A stretch of DNA of 64,000 nt from Gnetum montanum. Taxonomy: Eukaryota > Streptophyta > Gnetopsida > Gnetales > Gnetaceae. Below are positions 11,067-60,708 of this stretch, piece after piece. Location: positions 189,446 through 253,445 of the forward strand of contig MNCI01016282.1 in the NCBI GenBank assembly GCA_015680685.1, given 5' to 3'. The stretch's first letter is position 1. Every line of letters begins with the position of its first letter. The translations under genes were made by a program, and so were the position numbers. The notes under the pieces were generated by a model. It was given only the letters and a program-made list of their open reading frames with translations, did not search any database and was not told where the DNA came from.

Positions 11067-13166
11067 CTTTTTTCACATATTTGTTTGAGAGAACATTCAA
11101 GATTATATTAAGTGAATATCATAGATTATGTACAGCCAAATTTGTGCTTGGGGTGGGATACCCCTATTGACAAAGGGGGTTTATCTCCCCTCTCAACATG
11201 TTGGACACTTTGTAAAGGCTAACAAGCAAAACAACTAAAACAAGACAAAGACAATTGTCCCCAAAATTGGGAACTAACAACCAAAACAAGGGGCCATGGA
11301 TGACAACCATTACAAAAACATTACCCATAGAACCCATGCCTCTAGAGGCACTTGGGAAGCCTAGTGCATTCACAGTCAAAGCATTCCCAGTAGTGAATGA
11401 CTGTCAAGACATCATAATGGTGTTCAATGTCAATGAATGCAGCCACTTGTTGAAATTCCTTAAATGCAGCCTCTTTTGTGCACATTCGTCTACATCTCCC
11501 TTGCCATCTGGGTGGAGTTTTGCAACAAGATGCCTGATGTGCCAACGTAGGCCAGCCAAGATGTACTATAGTCTATAGCCATTATAATATATGAACATCT
11601 GCTATCATGTAGCCACAGTCAGGTGCTATTCGCATGTGCCTTATCCTACTACTACTACATTTGCTTTGCCTCCTCCTGCTCCTGCTTCTTGGCCAATAAC
11701 TTTGCCTACTCTTGCTCAACCCTCTGCTACTCTTCTTATTGCATCTTTGCCCTAATTTGGATGCACAGTTCATCAATAAGTGCTGCCCTAGTCGTCATTT
11801 CTTACATATCCCATTTCTGCAGGATCTCTTTCTCCTTGTTGGTGTACCATGCCTCCAAGTAGGCTATCTATCTTTGCAACTCTTCCTCCCAAGCAAGCCA
11901 CTTGGCTTCCCACAAGAACCTCTCTTCCTACCTCGCCTTATCAACTACCTCCTCCATCACCCATTATAGGTCTTCAACAAAACAGTGTTCCAACTCTTAG
12001 CAATGTCAGGCAAGAGAAGACTTCCCATGTGTCCCATGCAACCCTTCCAGTCCCTCCCCCTCCATCGTCAGGTCAACGATTTGTGTTGATGCCAGTGGAG
12101 GGGCATCACCCTAAGCCCTTGGCAATTTGCATGTGTAGACAACACAACATAGACCAATCCTCGGTGACAAAGGAACAACCGGAGTGGTAGCCCACCACAA
12201 CACCAAAATTAGATCTGCATGCAGGCCCAGTGTTGCCACCACAATGTTGCTAGGATAAATGTCAGAAGATCCACTCTATGTCCTAGCCACATGCACTTTA
12301 ACAACATGAAGTGTATGCCTAGAAGCTTCAAGGCATTCCCAAACTACACCAAGAATCAATCAACGAGCTCTACCACCTCTTACCACAATTGTGGTAATGC
12401 CGATTTCAGCATCTAGTCACTATTGGTCATTGGGACCACTCTGTGAAAATAACCTTCCACATCTTGTAATCCATGACCTGGAGGAAGAACAATCTCCCCT
12501 ATCTCTGGGATGCCAAGACGCCACACTATAGTGGCCTCTATGAGCTTTATTTGGACATCATGAAAAGACGTAGCATCCTTGACCCAATTGGAGAAAAATA
12601 GTTCATCCACCAGGTTCGTGTCACCCTCCAATTGGGAAAGGACATTGGCCCACCCCACACTTTCGACAAGCCACCAAAACTCCTGGTTTGCCTAATAGGT
12701 CGCACAAGATGGCTCAAATGCGGGTGTTACACCCATGGCAACTGTAGCTTCCTTTCATAGACAAAATCTCGTTCCCACAACCTACACCAATGGAGGAGAC
12801 TACTGGGCCCTAAAGATCACATTATTTCTAGTTTTCCAAAGTGACCAGAGTACTGCTTTCGCCTTGGAGTCACCGTTTAAATTTGTAGATGCTGGAATAG
12901 TGGGAGCCTGCCAAGTGTCAGCAACAAAGGGGCATTAATACATGAACTACACTAGAGTCTCAGGTGTGTTGGAACATAATGGGCATGAATCATTAATATT
13001 CAAACCCCCTGGGCATGGAGAACCATGCGTACCAGAAGTGTTGCATCACTTGCTAGCCAAATAAAAACTTTTAGCTTCTTCGATAATTAATCCTTCCATA
13101 TGCTTCGCCACCTTTCGATTCGAGGATACTTAATCTTAATAATCTCCCACAATGATACCCCAACAT

Positions 13167-13203
<37 letters not shown>

Positions 13204-13860
13204 NGCATGTTTACAAAGATTGTAACAGATTGGCGAGACTTGGTGATCTACCTACCATTGTTGATTCTTGCCATTCATAACTCGAACCCATTGAGCTGAC
13301 CCCTCGTCCTACTGCAGGATCCGATTAATAAAGCGCTAGTATCCCATCATTATCTAATCTTGAAATTTGAGAATTCCAAGCCCCCCAACCTCCCTTGGTC
13401 TAACAATAGTCTCCTAGCATACCAAATGCATGTGATTACCCCTTTTACCCCCCAACCAAATAAAATTTCTATCAAGCTGGTCTATTTTCATTATAGTGCC
13501 TACAGGGGCGTGATGCCATAGAAGCAGTAAAATGGGCCATTGCTTCCAGAATCAAAGTGGCAAGCACAACCCATCCCTTTCGAGTAAGGAATTGGTTAGA
13601 CCACTGCCCAATCTAGTTCTGTATTTTATGTACCAAATTTGACCACATTTGATTCCTGCCCCAATTGAAAAGGGGTATATCTAAGTAGGAATCCTGAGTA
13701 GTGCCACAGAGGATCCCCAGTATCTGAGATATTCTACTGTCAACTCTAACATCAATGTTGAGCAGGTGAAGGATGGACTTTCCCCTATTAATCTCTAAAC
13801 CCACTTCTATTGCCATTTTACGGAGAGCCGAATCAATCGCATGAGCCTATGGCACCGCCT
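11067..13860 (-). mobile_element. LINE copy D (5'-truncated within reverse transcriptase)
   Basis: The left border is a T-rich segment like the 3' ends of the sister copies. From right to left the minus strand gives the RT thumb region (VGLEINRGKSILHLLNIDVR, then SYLDIPLFNWG), the zf-RVT region, the globular domain (ELFFSNWVKDATSF, then PPGHGLQDVEGYFHRVVP) and a J-like end. A run of C with one N at 13171-13204 marks a low-quality stretch. No convincing target duplication was found. Confidence 0.65.
11342..13850 (-). pseudogene. ORF2 partial of LINE D: RT end, zf-RVT, globular domain, J-like module
   Basis: The J-like end is readable across two frameshifts. It gives YIIMAIDYSTSW, then AGLRWHIRHLVAKLHPDGKGD (HPD codons 11506-11514), then TKEAAFKEFQQVAAFIDIEHH and YDVL. 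The last piece resembles J-domain helix III followed by the R..YD stretch. The globular domain at 12658-12413 keeps the pattern NWV.D...F...I...E..I...LG.P..GE..LP...GLQD.E..F. Decayed and inactive. Confidence 0.55.
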
Positions 13861-14070
13861 ACGTAATATATGGTTTTTGATTTTTGCCAGAAAAATGATG
13901 TATTAATTCTTAATTACTAAAAAGTATTAATGATTGCTACTAGGATCATGAATAATTCATGTGTGTACTGCCTACTAACTCACTGGACCATCATCTTCTA
14001 CACTTGTATCAGCAGGCAAAAAGACGTAAAAGAATATATTACCGTTGAACATTAGGTTGTATAACCTTCA

Positions 14071-14087
14071 AAATCATAGAAAATGTT
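14071..14087. repeat. Target-site duplication of LINE E, left copy
   Basis: AAATCATAGAAAATGTT is repeated exactly at 15718-15734. This 17-bp perfect duplication defines the borders of LINE E and indicates a recent insertion. Confidence 0.93.
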
Positions 14088-15717
14088 TTTTTTTTTTTTT
14101 GAGAAAGAGTTCGGGATTGTATTAAACAAGCAAAATTATGTTACAAGATTACAAAAGATGACCAGCGGCGGGCCATCCGGGCGGGCCCCCGGGCCCCAGG
14201 GACCGCACAAAAGGCAGACAAAAACGCNGTCTTCGTCCGAACACCCGACATCGGGGTGATGCCGCGCCGAGGTCCGGCGGATGTGACGTCTGAGCTCCGT
14301 CCAGGAGCACTCGCAGTTAATGCCCAGCACAAAGTATGGGCACCGCCCCTCCCGCAGCCACCTCCGGGCGTTATGCTCGTGGGCGCGGTCAAGCTGGGCC
14401 TACCGCAGAGCCTCTTCTGCCTGTAGTCGCTCCCGCTCGGCCCTCTCCTCAAGCTCGCGCCGTCGCAGAGCCGTCGCCTCCAGCGCGAGCTCCTCCCGAA
14501 CCTGGGCCCGAAGCTCATCGATAAGGCGGGCCCGGGCAGCCTCGGCGAGGAGCTCCTGTTGCCGGGCCCGCTCCTGTTCGCGCTCGGCAGCCTGGGCCTC
14601 GATATCGGCACGGGCCTGCGCAAGGGCCTCGTCCCACCTGGCCTCCCACTCAGCCCGCACCTCGGCAGCCGCGCGCTGCGTAGCCTGCTGAAGCTCCTCC
14701 TCCCAATTCCGTCGGCCCGACGTCTCCGGCGGGGGGGAGAGCGAACGCCGCGCCGGCGCAGTCCTCAACCGCCGCGGAACCTGGGAACCCCAGCCAGTCC
14801 CCGCCCCAAAAGCCCCATGCGCCCCCCCCGCAGGCAGCCGCCGCGCGAGGGAGCCCCCCGGACCCCCGGAGCTGCTGCCCCCCTGCGGGGGGGCAAGGGG
14901 GGCGGGGGGGGCGGGGGGCAGCCCCCCACCCCCCGCCCCACGCCAAAGCGCTAAGATCAACCCGGAGTGCTTGCCGCGCCGCTTGAGCCTGAGAGTCGCC
15001 GCAAAGAAGCGAGGGAGGTTGACGGGGGTGCCGTGTCTGAGGCACCTCAGGAAAGCAAAGTGAAGACCCTGCAGCTTGGACGAGTTGCCTGACTGCACGA
15101 AATAGCGCTCAATGAGGTCAGTACCCGCGGCCCAAATGCGCGGTAAGGCGGACCTGGGAACCTGGCGACTCTGAGTCCGAGGGGAGGGCCCAGGAAAAAA
15201 CAACTCCGCGTCCTCTAAACCCCGGGTAGAGGGTAAGAGGACCTCTCCAGCGATCGGGGTCCCCAGACAGCTGGCAATCGAGGATTCGGTGACCCAGATT
15301 TCACGGCCCCGAAAGAACGTACGGTCGTTGACCCAATTGGAAAAGAATGCGTCATCCGCCAGGTCAGGGTCCCCCACCAGCCTCTGCAGCGGCTCAGACC
15401 AGCCGCACTGGGTCACAAGCCTCCAAAGCGTCGCGTTATCCCGAAAAACCGCACAGTCCGGCTCGAAGGTAGGAGTCTACCCCATGGTAGATTCGAGCTC
15501 CGTCCACGCCGCGGCCGCCTGGGAAACCAAGCACGTCGGAGGGGGGCGCGGCTGCTGCTGAAAGATGGCGTGGTTGCGCGCTTTCCACGCAACCCATAAA
15601 AGCAGCGTGGCAGGAGAATCGCCCGTCAGACGTCGCGGGGGGGGCATGGCAGCAGCGCGCCACGTGGTGCGCATGCAGGGGCACTCCACCACGAAATGAC
15701 GCGTAGACTCCACCACG
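14088..15717 (-). mobile_element. LINE copy E (young, 5'-truncated, CpG-rich)
   Basis: A poly-T start and the exact 17-bp target duplication bracket a 1.63-kb insertion. It is strikingly GC- and CpG-rich, while the other copies show TG/CA in place of CG. That is the expected difference between a young insertion and copies aged by methylated-C deamination. It contains only the C-terminal third of ORF2 and a short 3' region. One N lies at 14228. Confidence 0.93.
14136..15716 (-). pseudogene. ORF2 C-terminal part of LINE E (best-preserved copy of the extension)
   Basis: One frame runs from 15716 to 14136 with only two in-frame stops, TAG at 15477-15479 and TAG at 14400-14402. It starts in the zf-RVT region (HFVVECPCMRTTW) and continues without a domain gap into the globular domain. 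Landmarks there are TQCGWSEPLQRLVGDPDLAD, GREIWVTESSIASCLGTP, LIERYFVQSGN, GTPVNLPRFFAATLRL and HSGLILALWRG. A Gly/Pro-rich linker follows, then about 100 residues of Arg/Glu/Ala coiled coil. The J-like start is CPYFVLGINCECSWTELRRH, followed by IRRTSARHHPDVG (HPD 14250-14258, Tyr codon from 14336). The helix III part seen in sister copies is missing, so the J-like module is truncated here. Confidence 0.8.
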
Positions 15718-15734
15718 AAATCATAGAAAATGTT
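15718..15734. repeat. Target-site duplication of LINE E, right copy
   Basis: Exact repeat of 14071-14087. Confidence 0.93.
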
Positions 15735-16272
15735 GATTGGATCTGTTTACATCATTTAAGACAATATAGGAACATGTTCAAAATAAATTATGTAGGGAAA
15801 TTAGACCACACATACTGATTTCGTATGAGCATGATTGATTTTTATTTAAGCAATGCTTCCCCATGAAAACGAAGATTTCATTAATAACAAAAATTCAGAG
15901 TGTCCCAATGTAGGGTCTGCCATCGCAACTTTCTAAATGTGCAGAACATGCAGAGAAAAGTGAATCCAACACACAGAAAACTCCATCTCTATAAATAGGA
16001 CAACTAAGAAGCAAACAATCATTTGCCATGTGGATAACCACTCGACCCAAATTTTGCCTCCTAGTTTAAGACATCCATACAATAGAGAACGTCCCCAAAA
16101 GTCCAAATTACTCGGGGAATGCATAGTGTCCAGAGATAATATTTTACTTCACTCAAAAGAAGACCTTAGAGGAATGAAAACAACAACCTCTTACACTCGA
16201 TGAACATTTTCTGAAAAATCATCAGAATCTTATAGAAATACTAAAACATTTGAAAGAAAACCTACAATTCAC
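15735..16272. other. Start of helicase intron 12, unassigned
   Basis: This is intronic sequence downstream of exon 12 on the minus strand. There is one short minus-strand open stretch at 15933-16124 that I cannot place. No exon with helicase similarity is visible, and the next one lies outside the window or is hidden by decay. Confidence 0.5.
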
Positions 16273-54943
<38,671 letters not shown>

Positions 54944-55059
54944 GACAATATGGCTGTAAAGAGTGATTGTTGTTTTCCAAAAAATTTATCGAAGAAATAG
55001 ATCAAAACCATGAATGGTAAATAATATAACTCGACTCCTCTATGATCTCTGCTCACAAA

Positions 55060-56360
55060 TGAATAAAATGTAGTATTTCAAACATGAAGCCCAACTATTC
55101 TCTATTGTCCCTGCTTGCAAAACCAATTTTTCATGATATTGGCTTTAAAGAAATAATTGGTGATTCCAGACCTCAAGCAACTTTCTTCTTAGAAGCTTTA
55201 AGGCAATAACTCAACCTTGTTCTGCTTTTCAATCGCGTCATCTCTTGCTTCCAATAACCTGTACCCTGTGAGTGAAAAAATTTGTCCAGCTCTGCATTCA
55301 AGATTGTTAAGCTTCAGAACTTTTATTGTGTGAACTATTTGTGTTTTAAACTGATACCATGTTTAAAAACTAAATTGATATCCAAAAAAAAATCAGCATA
55401 AAGGTAGAAACGATTATGCAAGCATGGAATCGTAATACCATTTTTGAGTAGAAAACATGAAACATTGTATTTATTCCATTCATGAAGCATCGACAGATGG
55501 AAAACATACACCGAGTATATCTTTATTTAAAAAAAATGTTCTTCGATTAATCAGTGCAATCAATATAGCAGGGTACCTGAAATCGCTCAATGGTAAAGCC
55601 TGACCAGCATTTCAAGAACCGCATGAAGTCATAGGTTCACAGAACAAAGTTATCGCACAGGCCTCAGCAATATCCAAAGTCGGCTGGATTTACTTGTAAT
55701 GATGAAATATATTCTTAGGCTCTAGTTTCTGTTTACTAACAATAACTCTATGCAATGTGGATATCAAATTTTTTCAGCTTCGTTTTAAAAAAATTACAAA
55801 TAAAAAAGATCAACACACATATAACTCGCACGTTTTTAACTCCCCTGGACAAAACGGAGACATAATGCTAACATTTTCAACAGTGCTTGCAGTTGAACAT
55901 GAATTTTATAAGACATCTCTAGAGGATTCACAATGATTTATTTGACAGAGCCATTTTTGCATTTCTCCAGAGACGAGCTAGTGTCCTGGTGAGCTAATAA
56001 TTTCATTTTCAGATTCTCTTTTTATTACACATGAACGTGAAGGCGCGAATTGGAATAATTTGCGAACTCACGAGAAACAACCGCAGCCGGAAACAACAAT
56101 GTTAAATATTCCATCGCACGTATGAAAAATGGCGTCGTGATGTTTCTACCTTCAAAAGATTTTGAGAATAAATGATGAGGCATGCGTAAAACACAGGAGC
56201 TAGAGGGAATGAGCGAAATCACAATTCGGTTCCTGGTTTTTCAGCTGTTGTTGCTGCTGCTATGCTGTGATTCTCGCCCACGATCTTGATCTTGACGGCC
56301 GCTCACTCTCCCGCGCTTTAGTTTTCGAACTTGCTTGAATAACACGTATCTATAAATTTA
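55060..56360 (-). promoter_or_regulatory. Probable 5' region of the helicase gene (5'UTR exons and promoter)
   Basis: The stretch 56040-56340 is clearly richer in CpG than its surroundings, as expected for an unmethylated promoter or first exon. A TATA-like box (minus AATTTATAGA, plus TATAAATT) lies at 56351-56358. A donor-like GAAG|GTAGAAAC at 56150 could splice to the acceptor at 54954 just before the start codon. Other splice choices are possible at 55.2-55.6 kb. Transcription start and exact UTR exons are guesses. Confidence 0.35.
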
Positions 56361-56690
56361 CCCTGTTTTTAAAACATTAGTGGGGCCCTTTCAAGTGGTA
56401 TCGGGCAAAGAAAGCAGTATTCAATGCGAAGATGGAACGATAATGGTATTAAACCGGGGGTAAGTTGTTTTAAGAGGTTAGCTCATTACCTTGTAAATCA
56501 AAAAAGAGGAGTTAGATTGGTTCTCGATTGAAAATTTATTATATTCATTCTTTCAAGTTTTAGCCCCTCTCCCATGATTTAATGTAAATACTACTAGGTG
56601 TAACAACTGGAGGAACTAATCTAACTCCTATCTCTAAATAGATTCTAACAACCCCCTATAATTCAAAGTAGGGTGTTGGATCCCAAAATA
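56361..56690. other. Non-coding, nothing recognised
   Basis: AT-rich upstream flank of the helicase gene, ending in a TA-repeat at 56687-56700. Confidence 0.5.
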
Positions 56691-56699
56691 TATATATAT

Positions 56700-58010
56700 T
56701 AAAAATAAAAATTCAAAGTACAAAAGAAAGGGAGTACTGCAAAGAGGAGAAACTCCAAATCAATAAAAAGAGAAGGCCTAACTATTTTGAGGATGTCTTT
56801 TTAGGTTTTCATCCTTACAACCAATCCTTAAAAACTTTCCTTTAGGGTAGGAAAATAAACATTGCATGAAAAGATCAACATTAGGTGGAGAGGGAGGAAG
56901 CCCTTGCACTATTAATAGAGTTAATATTATCAAAAGATATTATCCCCATATACTGACCAATAGCTACAAACAAATTATTAGTAGTTAAATTATCTTGAAC
57001 ATGTTTTTCATTCTTAAGATTTAGCATGTAATTGCCAATATGGAGACTTCCTCGACGTTTTTTGTTATGAAGAACCATTTGAAAACCATCTAAATCAACA
57101 ATAGGATTATGTAAAACCTGAGGAACATATATTTGTTCCCCTTAGTCATTAAAGAAATTTTTGAAATTGATTTCATCAAAACCTTGCTTCAAGATACATT
57201 TAGTTGAGTAGCACTAAAAAAAAAGGTGGGCTAGTTGTTGAAACATCAACAAAAGAAATCATCATAGGATTTGTAGCATCTGTAGAAATAACCTTAGTAG
57301 CATCTATAACATTTATAGAAAAAACCTTGGTAGCATTTATAGTAGCTTATTATTGATGAGTTTACATTGCCTTTTTTTACAACATAAAAGAACATGAGCT
57401 AAACACGTGATCCTCTCAATGACAATAGTGACATAACTTTGGAAATTTGTACCAAAGAACCTTCTACGTATAATCAAGTCTACCAATAGAAGAATTTATC
57501 ACTTTAGCGAATCAAGATCCACTTCAATCATAAATTGAATACTACAAAAATCACTAGTTGTAGCAAGGGTTTCAAAATGATTGATTGGCATAATACAAGA
57601 GACAATGTCTCTTTTAACCTTTTCAAAAATTAATGAAAGATTCAACAATTCAAAAAAATAAGAAACCTTTTGAAATTCAAGAGATGTTGAGGTAAAAGAG
57701 GAAGCCCACTTTAAAATAATCAATAAAACATGACAATGATTGAAAATACCAATATCAAGGGCCTTAGAAACCATCATCAAATCAACAAATTCTACCAACA
57801 ACAATGACTTTGACAAGTAATGAGCATGGACAGCATCCAAGCCTCGATCTTTCCCAACTAAAATTAAATGATTCAAAAAACTAGAAGAACAAGGTAAATA
57901 ATCCAAAATTTTCACAAAACACACCTTCATAAATTTCTTGATTAATAAATTTGTATAAATCATTAGGAAATTCATAGAATGGTAAAGAAGTGGTGGTTTT
58001 GTTAGAAATA
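56700..58010 (-). pseudogene. L1-type LINE ORF1 remnant
   Basis: A 158-codon minus-strand frame (57975-57499) ends CSIQFMIEVDLDSLK. Broken frames continue with YKFPKLCHYCH, a stop, then EDHVFSSCSFM. The order (ARF.VEVDL, then YE.LP..C..C...GH....C) is that of DUF4283/CCHC ORF1 proteins. It looks unlike ORF1 of LINEs F-H and may be another family. Heavily decayed. Confidence 0.45.
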
Positions 58011-58339
58011 TTATCTACTAAATCTAGTGGCATTGCACGTAATATCAATGCTAGACCTCTTGCTACTTCAAATCACTACTAAAACCCTTGCCATCTCTAA
58101 GAGAAATATTTATCATAAGACTTCTCAAATTTCTTTATTTAAGTGAAGTTAAATCTTGGCATTTCCAATGGCATTGGTTTGTTCTTTTATAATTTGTGAA
58201 GAGCCAAATGTTAATATTTATACCAAGATGCCACAATCCAAATTAGAAAGAAAAAAATTTGATGTATATGCCACTAGGTTTACTAATTATTTTATCTTTT
58301 TTGCACTAAATGATTTTCCTTGATCCACACTTGCCTTTA

Positions 58340-58612
58340 AATAGGTGATCATGTAGAATACTTTGCTTATCAGGTGATGTGCAAGAAGTTACTATAGTGA
58401 GTAGTGAGCTTTCAAGTTCATTAAGCAATGTCTCAATGTAGTGGTTTCTAACCCCACTTGAACATCAAGGTAGATACAACCCATTACAAGAGCATTCAAC
58501 CATAACTCTAGTCCACTACTATTGCACTTTTAAGCAAAGGCAGAAATCAAACCCACAACCTCTCTCGTTGAAAATTAGTACATTACCATTGCACTACACC
58601 CTTGGATGCAAC
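58340..58612 (-). mobile_element. tRNA-derived SINE-like sequence
   Basis: On the minus strand near 58600 the sequence reads GGTGTAGTGCAATGGTAATG, resembling a pol III A box (TRGYNNARNGG). About 40 bases on is GTGGGTTTGATTTCTGC, resembling a B box (GGTTCRANNCC with changes). This spacing and order fit a tRNA-derived SINE head. The 3' border is a guess and no target duplication was found. Confidence 0.4.
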
Positions 58613-59763
58613 TTTTCTAGTCCTTAAACTATTTTTTTGAGTACTTAAAAAATTAAATATATTTTCCAACATATCTAAGGGCTATCATAACTTAACTCTA
58701 CATAAACCATCTTCGTTGTTTAGAATTTACTTTTAATTCTCTTCCAACTCCAAGTTTTAATTGGACAGAGAAAAAAAATAATTCTTTAAATTTCATTAGT
58801 TTGGTTTAGTGAGATATAAATAGTTGCATCATCAATAGCTTACATATTTTTTCTTCGTAAGATGTTTTGAATCATGCTAGATTCATCATCAATTACAATT
58901 AATTTATGAAGGGTTAAAGAAAGGAGAATAAATAGCTTTATAATTAATAACTAGTTAACATGTAGCAAGTAATAGTTAGTAATGAGTAGTGAAGTAGACC
59001 ATGTGCTCAACCATATAGATCACAAGTGTTCATATGCAACATAATTGAATTCAACACACTAGAAGTGTGGGTATCTAGATTGTTAGACGATTAATTGTTG
59101 GTTGTTGTCTTTTCAATCACACTTATGTAGGTTGGTTTGTATGGTTAAGTATGATTAAAGTATATCATGTTAATGTTGTGATGGCCATGTCTAGAATATT
59201 ATTAAAAGATCAAAAATCTAAATTATTTAACCTAAGTGCAAAGGATAAATTTGATTTAGCCTAAGCATGAAGTAACCATGTCCAACTTGTCTTACACATC
59301 CTAAACATACACTAATGTTGCCAAGTTTCTAAGTATCCATTGCTAAGCATACCAAGTGGCACATTGTTGGGATTTTCAAACGTTTACATGATTATGTTCG
59401 AACCTAGTCATACTCATGTGGTGTAATTAAGGTGTTAGGAAATGTAAAGTAAGTAACTAAGCGCATGTAAATTAAAGGAATAATAAAATTATATTTTAAT
59501 TAAATAAATTATTAAGCTAGGCCAAGTGCTGCAATGAAGATAAATTGATTTTGATCTTATTGTTGTCATGAAGATGTGTTCAAGTACATAAGTAATCAAA
59601 TAAGATGCTAGACAATCAACTTACTTTATGATGCAAGCACTCAATGACAAATTCTAACTTCTACAGAAATAACTTGTAAGGATTTCACTATGCTATTGAC
59701 AAAACAATGCATAAACATTATAACACCCACTCATAGGGAGCAAGAGCTAACACCCAAAGCCCC
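58613..59763. other. Non-coding, nothing recognised
   Basis: AT-rich sequence between the SINE-like unit and the first LTR. No open frame of note. Confidence 0.5.
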
Positions 59764-60564
59764 TGATGAGCTGCGATATCGCGTACGCGATATCGCATCC
59801 GCCACATGATATCATGTCCTACCTCATCTTCTATAAATAAGAGGCGGCGCCCTTTGTTCCGGAGTAGTAAGACTTAGACCCTTAGCCAGATTCTTGCAGT
59901 TTAGTTATTTCAGAGTTAGAATAATTTTTGTGTGCCCGCAGTAGGAGTCATAGAGTGAACAGATCTTTATTCGAGCAATTTGTACCTAAGCACACATTTG
60001 TGTACGGCAATAAAGACGAACTTTATGATAAACCTTGCAGCATACAGATTAAGCTAATTAGTAATTAATTATTGTTGAATGTTTAATGCTTTCCTAGTTA
60101 ATTAATTTCTCTCTCAACCGTTGACCCTCTTAGTTAAGTACACTCAGTACGATAGCTTCGAGCATGCGTGTAGTGCTTGGTAACCCAGTAACGATTAGCG
60201 TTTGGTAATCCCAGCAGCGTTGCACTGGTTTAGGATGTGTACGGAAAGTGGGAACAGATACCGGTGTTAAGAACATTTAGAAACTAGTTAATGAATAGTT
60301 AAGATAAATTAGCCACTTAGTTCTCTCTCCCTCTCCTTTATTAGCAAAAGACATAAAAAAGGTAAAAGCTATAAAAATCACATACCTCAAGCTTACTTAA
60401 CCATACAACCGTGACAATACAAGTAAGTTTGGGAAGACAACGATTGATTAACCCTAAGTATTCCATTAAGGCACGTAAGCACTTAGTCCTTTGAGTTCGA
60501 CTAGATTGTGCATGTAACACTCATATTCGTATGGTTGAGTGTAGGGGTACCTCACCACTCATCA
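59764..60564 (+). mobile_element. Gypsy (Athila-like) LTR 1, plus orientation, 801 bp
   Basis: Begins TGATGAG and ends CTCATCA, giving a 7-bp terminal inverted repeat around TG...CA. A palindrome-rich U3 precedes TATAAATA at 59832-59839. The tRNA-primer site follows two bases after the end. An inverted relative lies at 62961-63819 and a third begins at 63909. Confidence 0.88.
59773..59796. repeat. 24-bp perfect palindrome in LTR 1
   Basis: Two GCGATATCGC decamers joined by GTAC, 36 bp upstream of the TATA box. A second palindrome, ACATGATATCATGT, follows at 59804-59817. Confidence 0.95.
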
Positions 60565-60565
60565 T

Positions 60566-60583
60566 TGGTGCCATTACCGGGGA
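60566..60583 (+). promoter_or_regulatory. Primer binding site, tRNA-Asp type
   Basis: TGGTGCCATTACCGGGGA differs from the plant tRNA-Asp primer site TGGCGCCGTTGCCGGGGA at three positions. Each is a C-to-T or G-to-A change, as expected from deamination. The site identifies LTR 1 as a 5' LTR and the element as gypsy, Athila-like. Confidence 0.85.
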
Positions 60584-60708
60584 CTTAGTTGTTTGTGCGT
60601 TGCATAGAACATAGGAAATCATTCATATCGTTGGAACGCTAGAACGAACCCTTAGGATTAATCAAAGAAGGACAAGACAATGGTACATTGCACATTGAAC
60701 AAGACAAG

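Noticed and set aside
13171-13204. C-run with an N as a possible telomere-like or structural repeat
   Set aside because: Simple homopolymer in a low-quality stretch of LINE D; no telomere unit.
1-16272. Remaining helicase exons (motifs V and VI)
   Set aside because: I looked for TIHQSKGLEW- and VAMTRA-type sequence on the minus strand and saw none; only repeats are recognisable.
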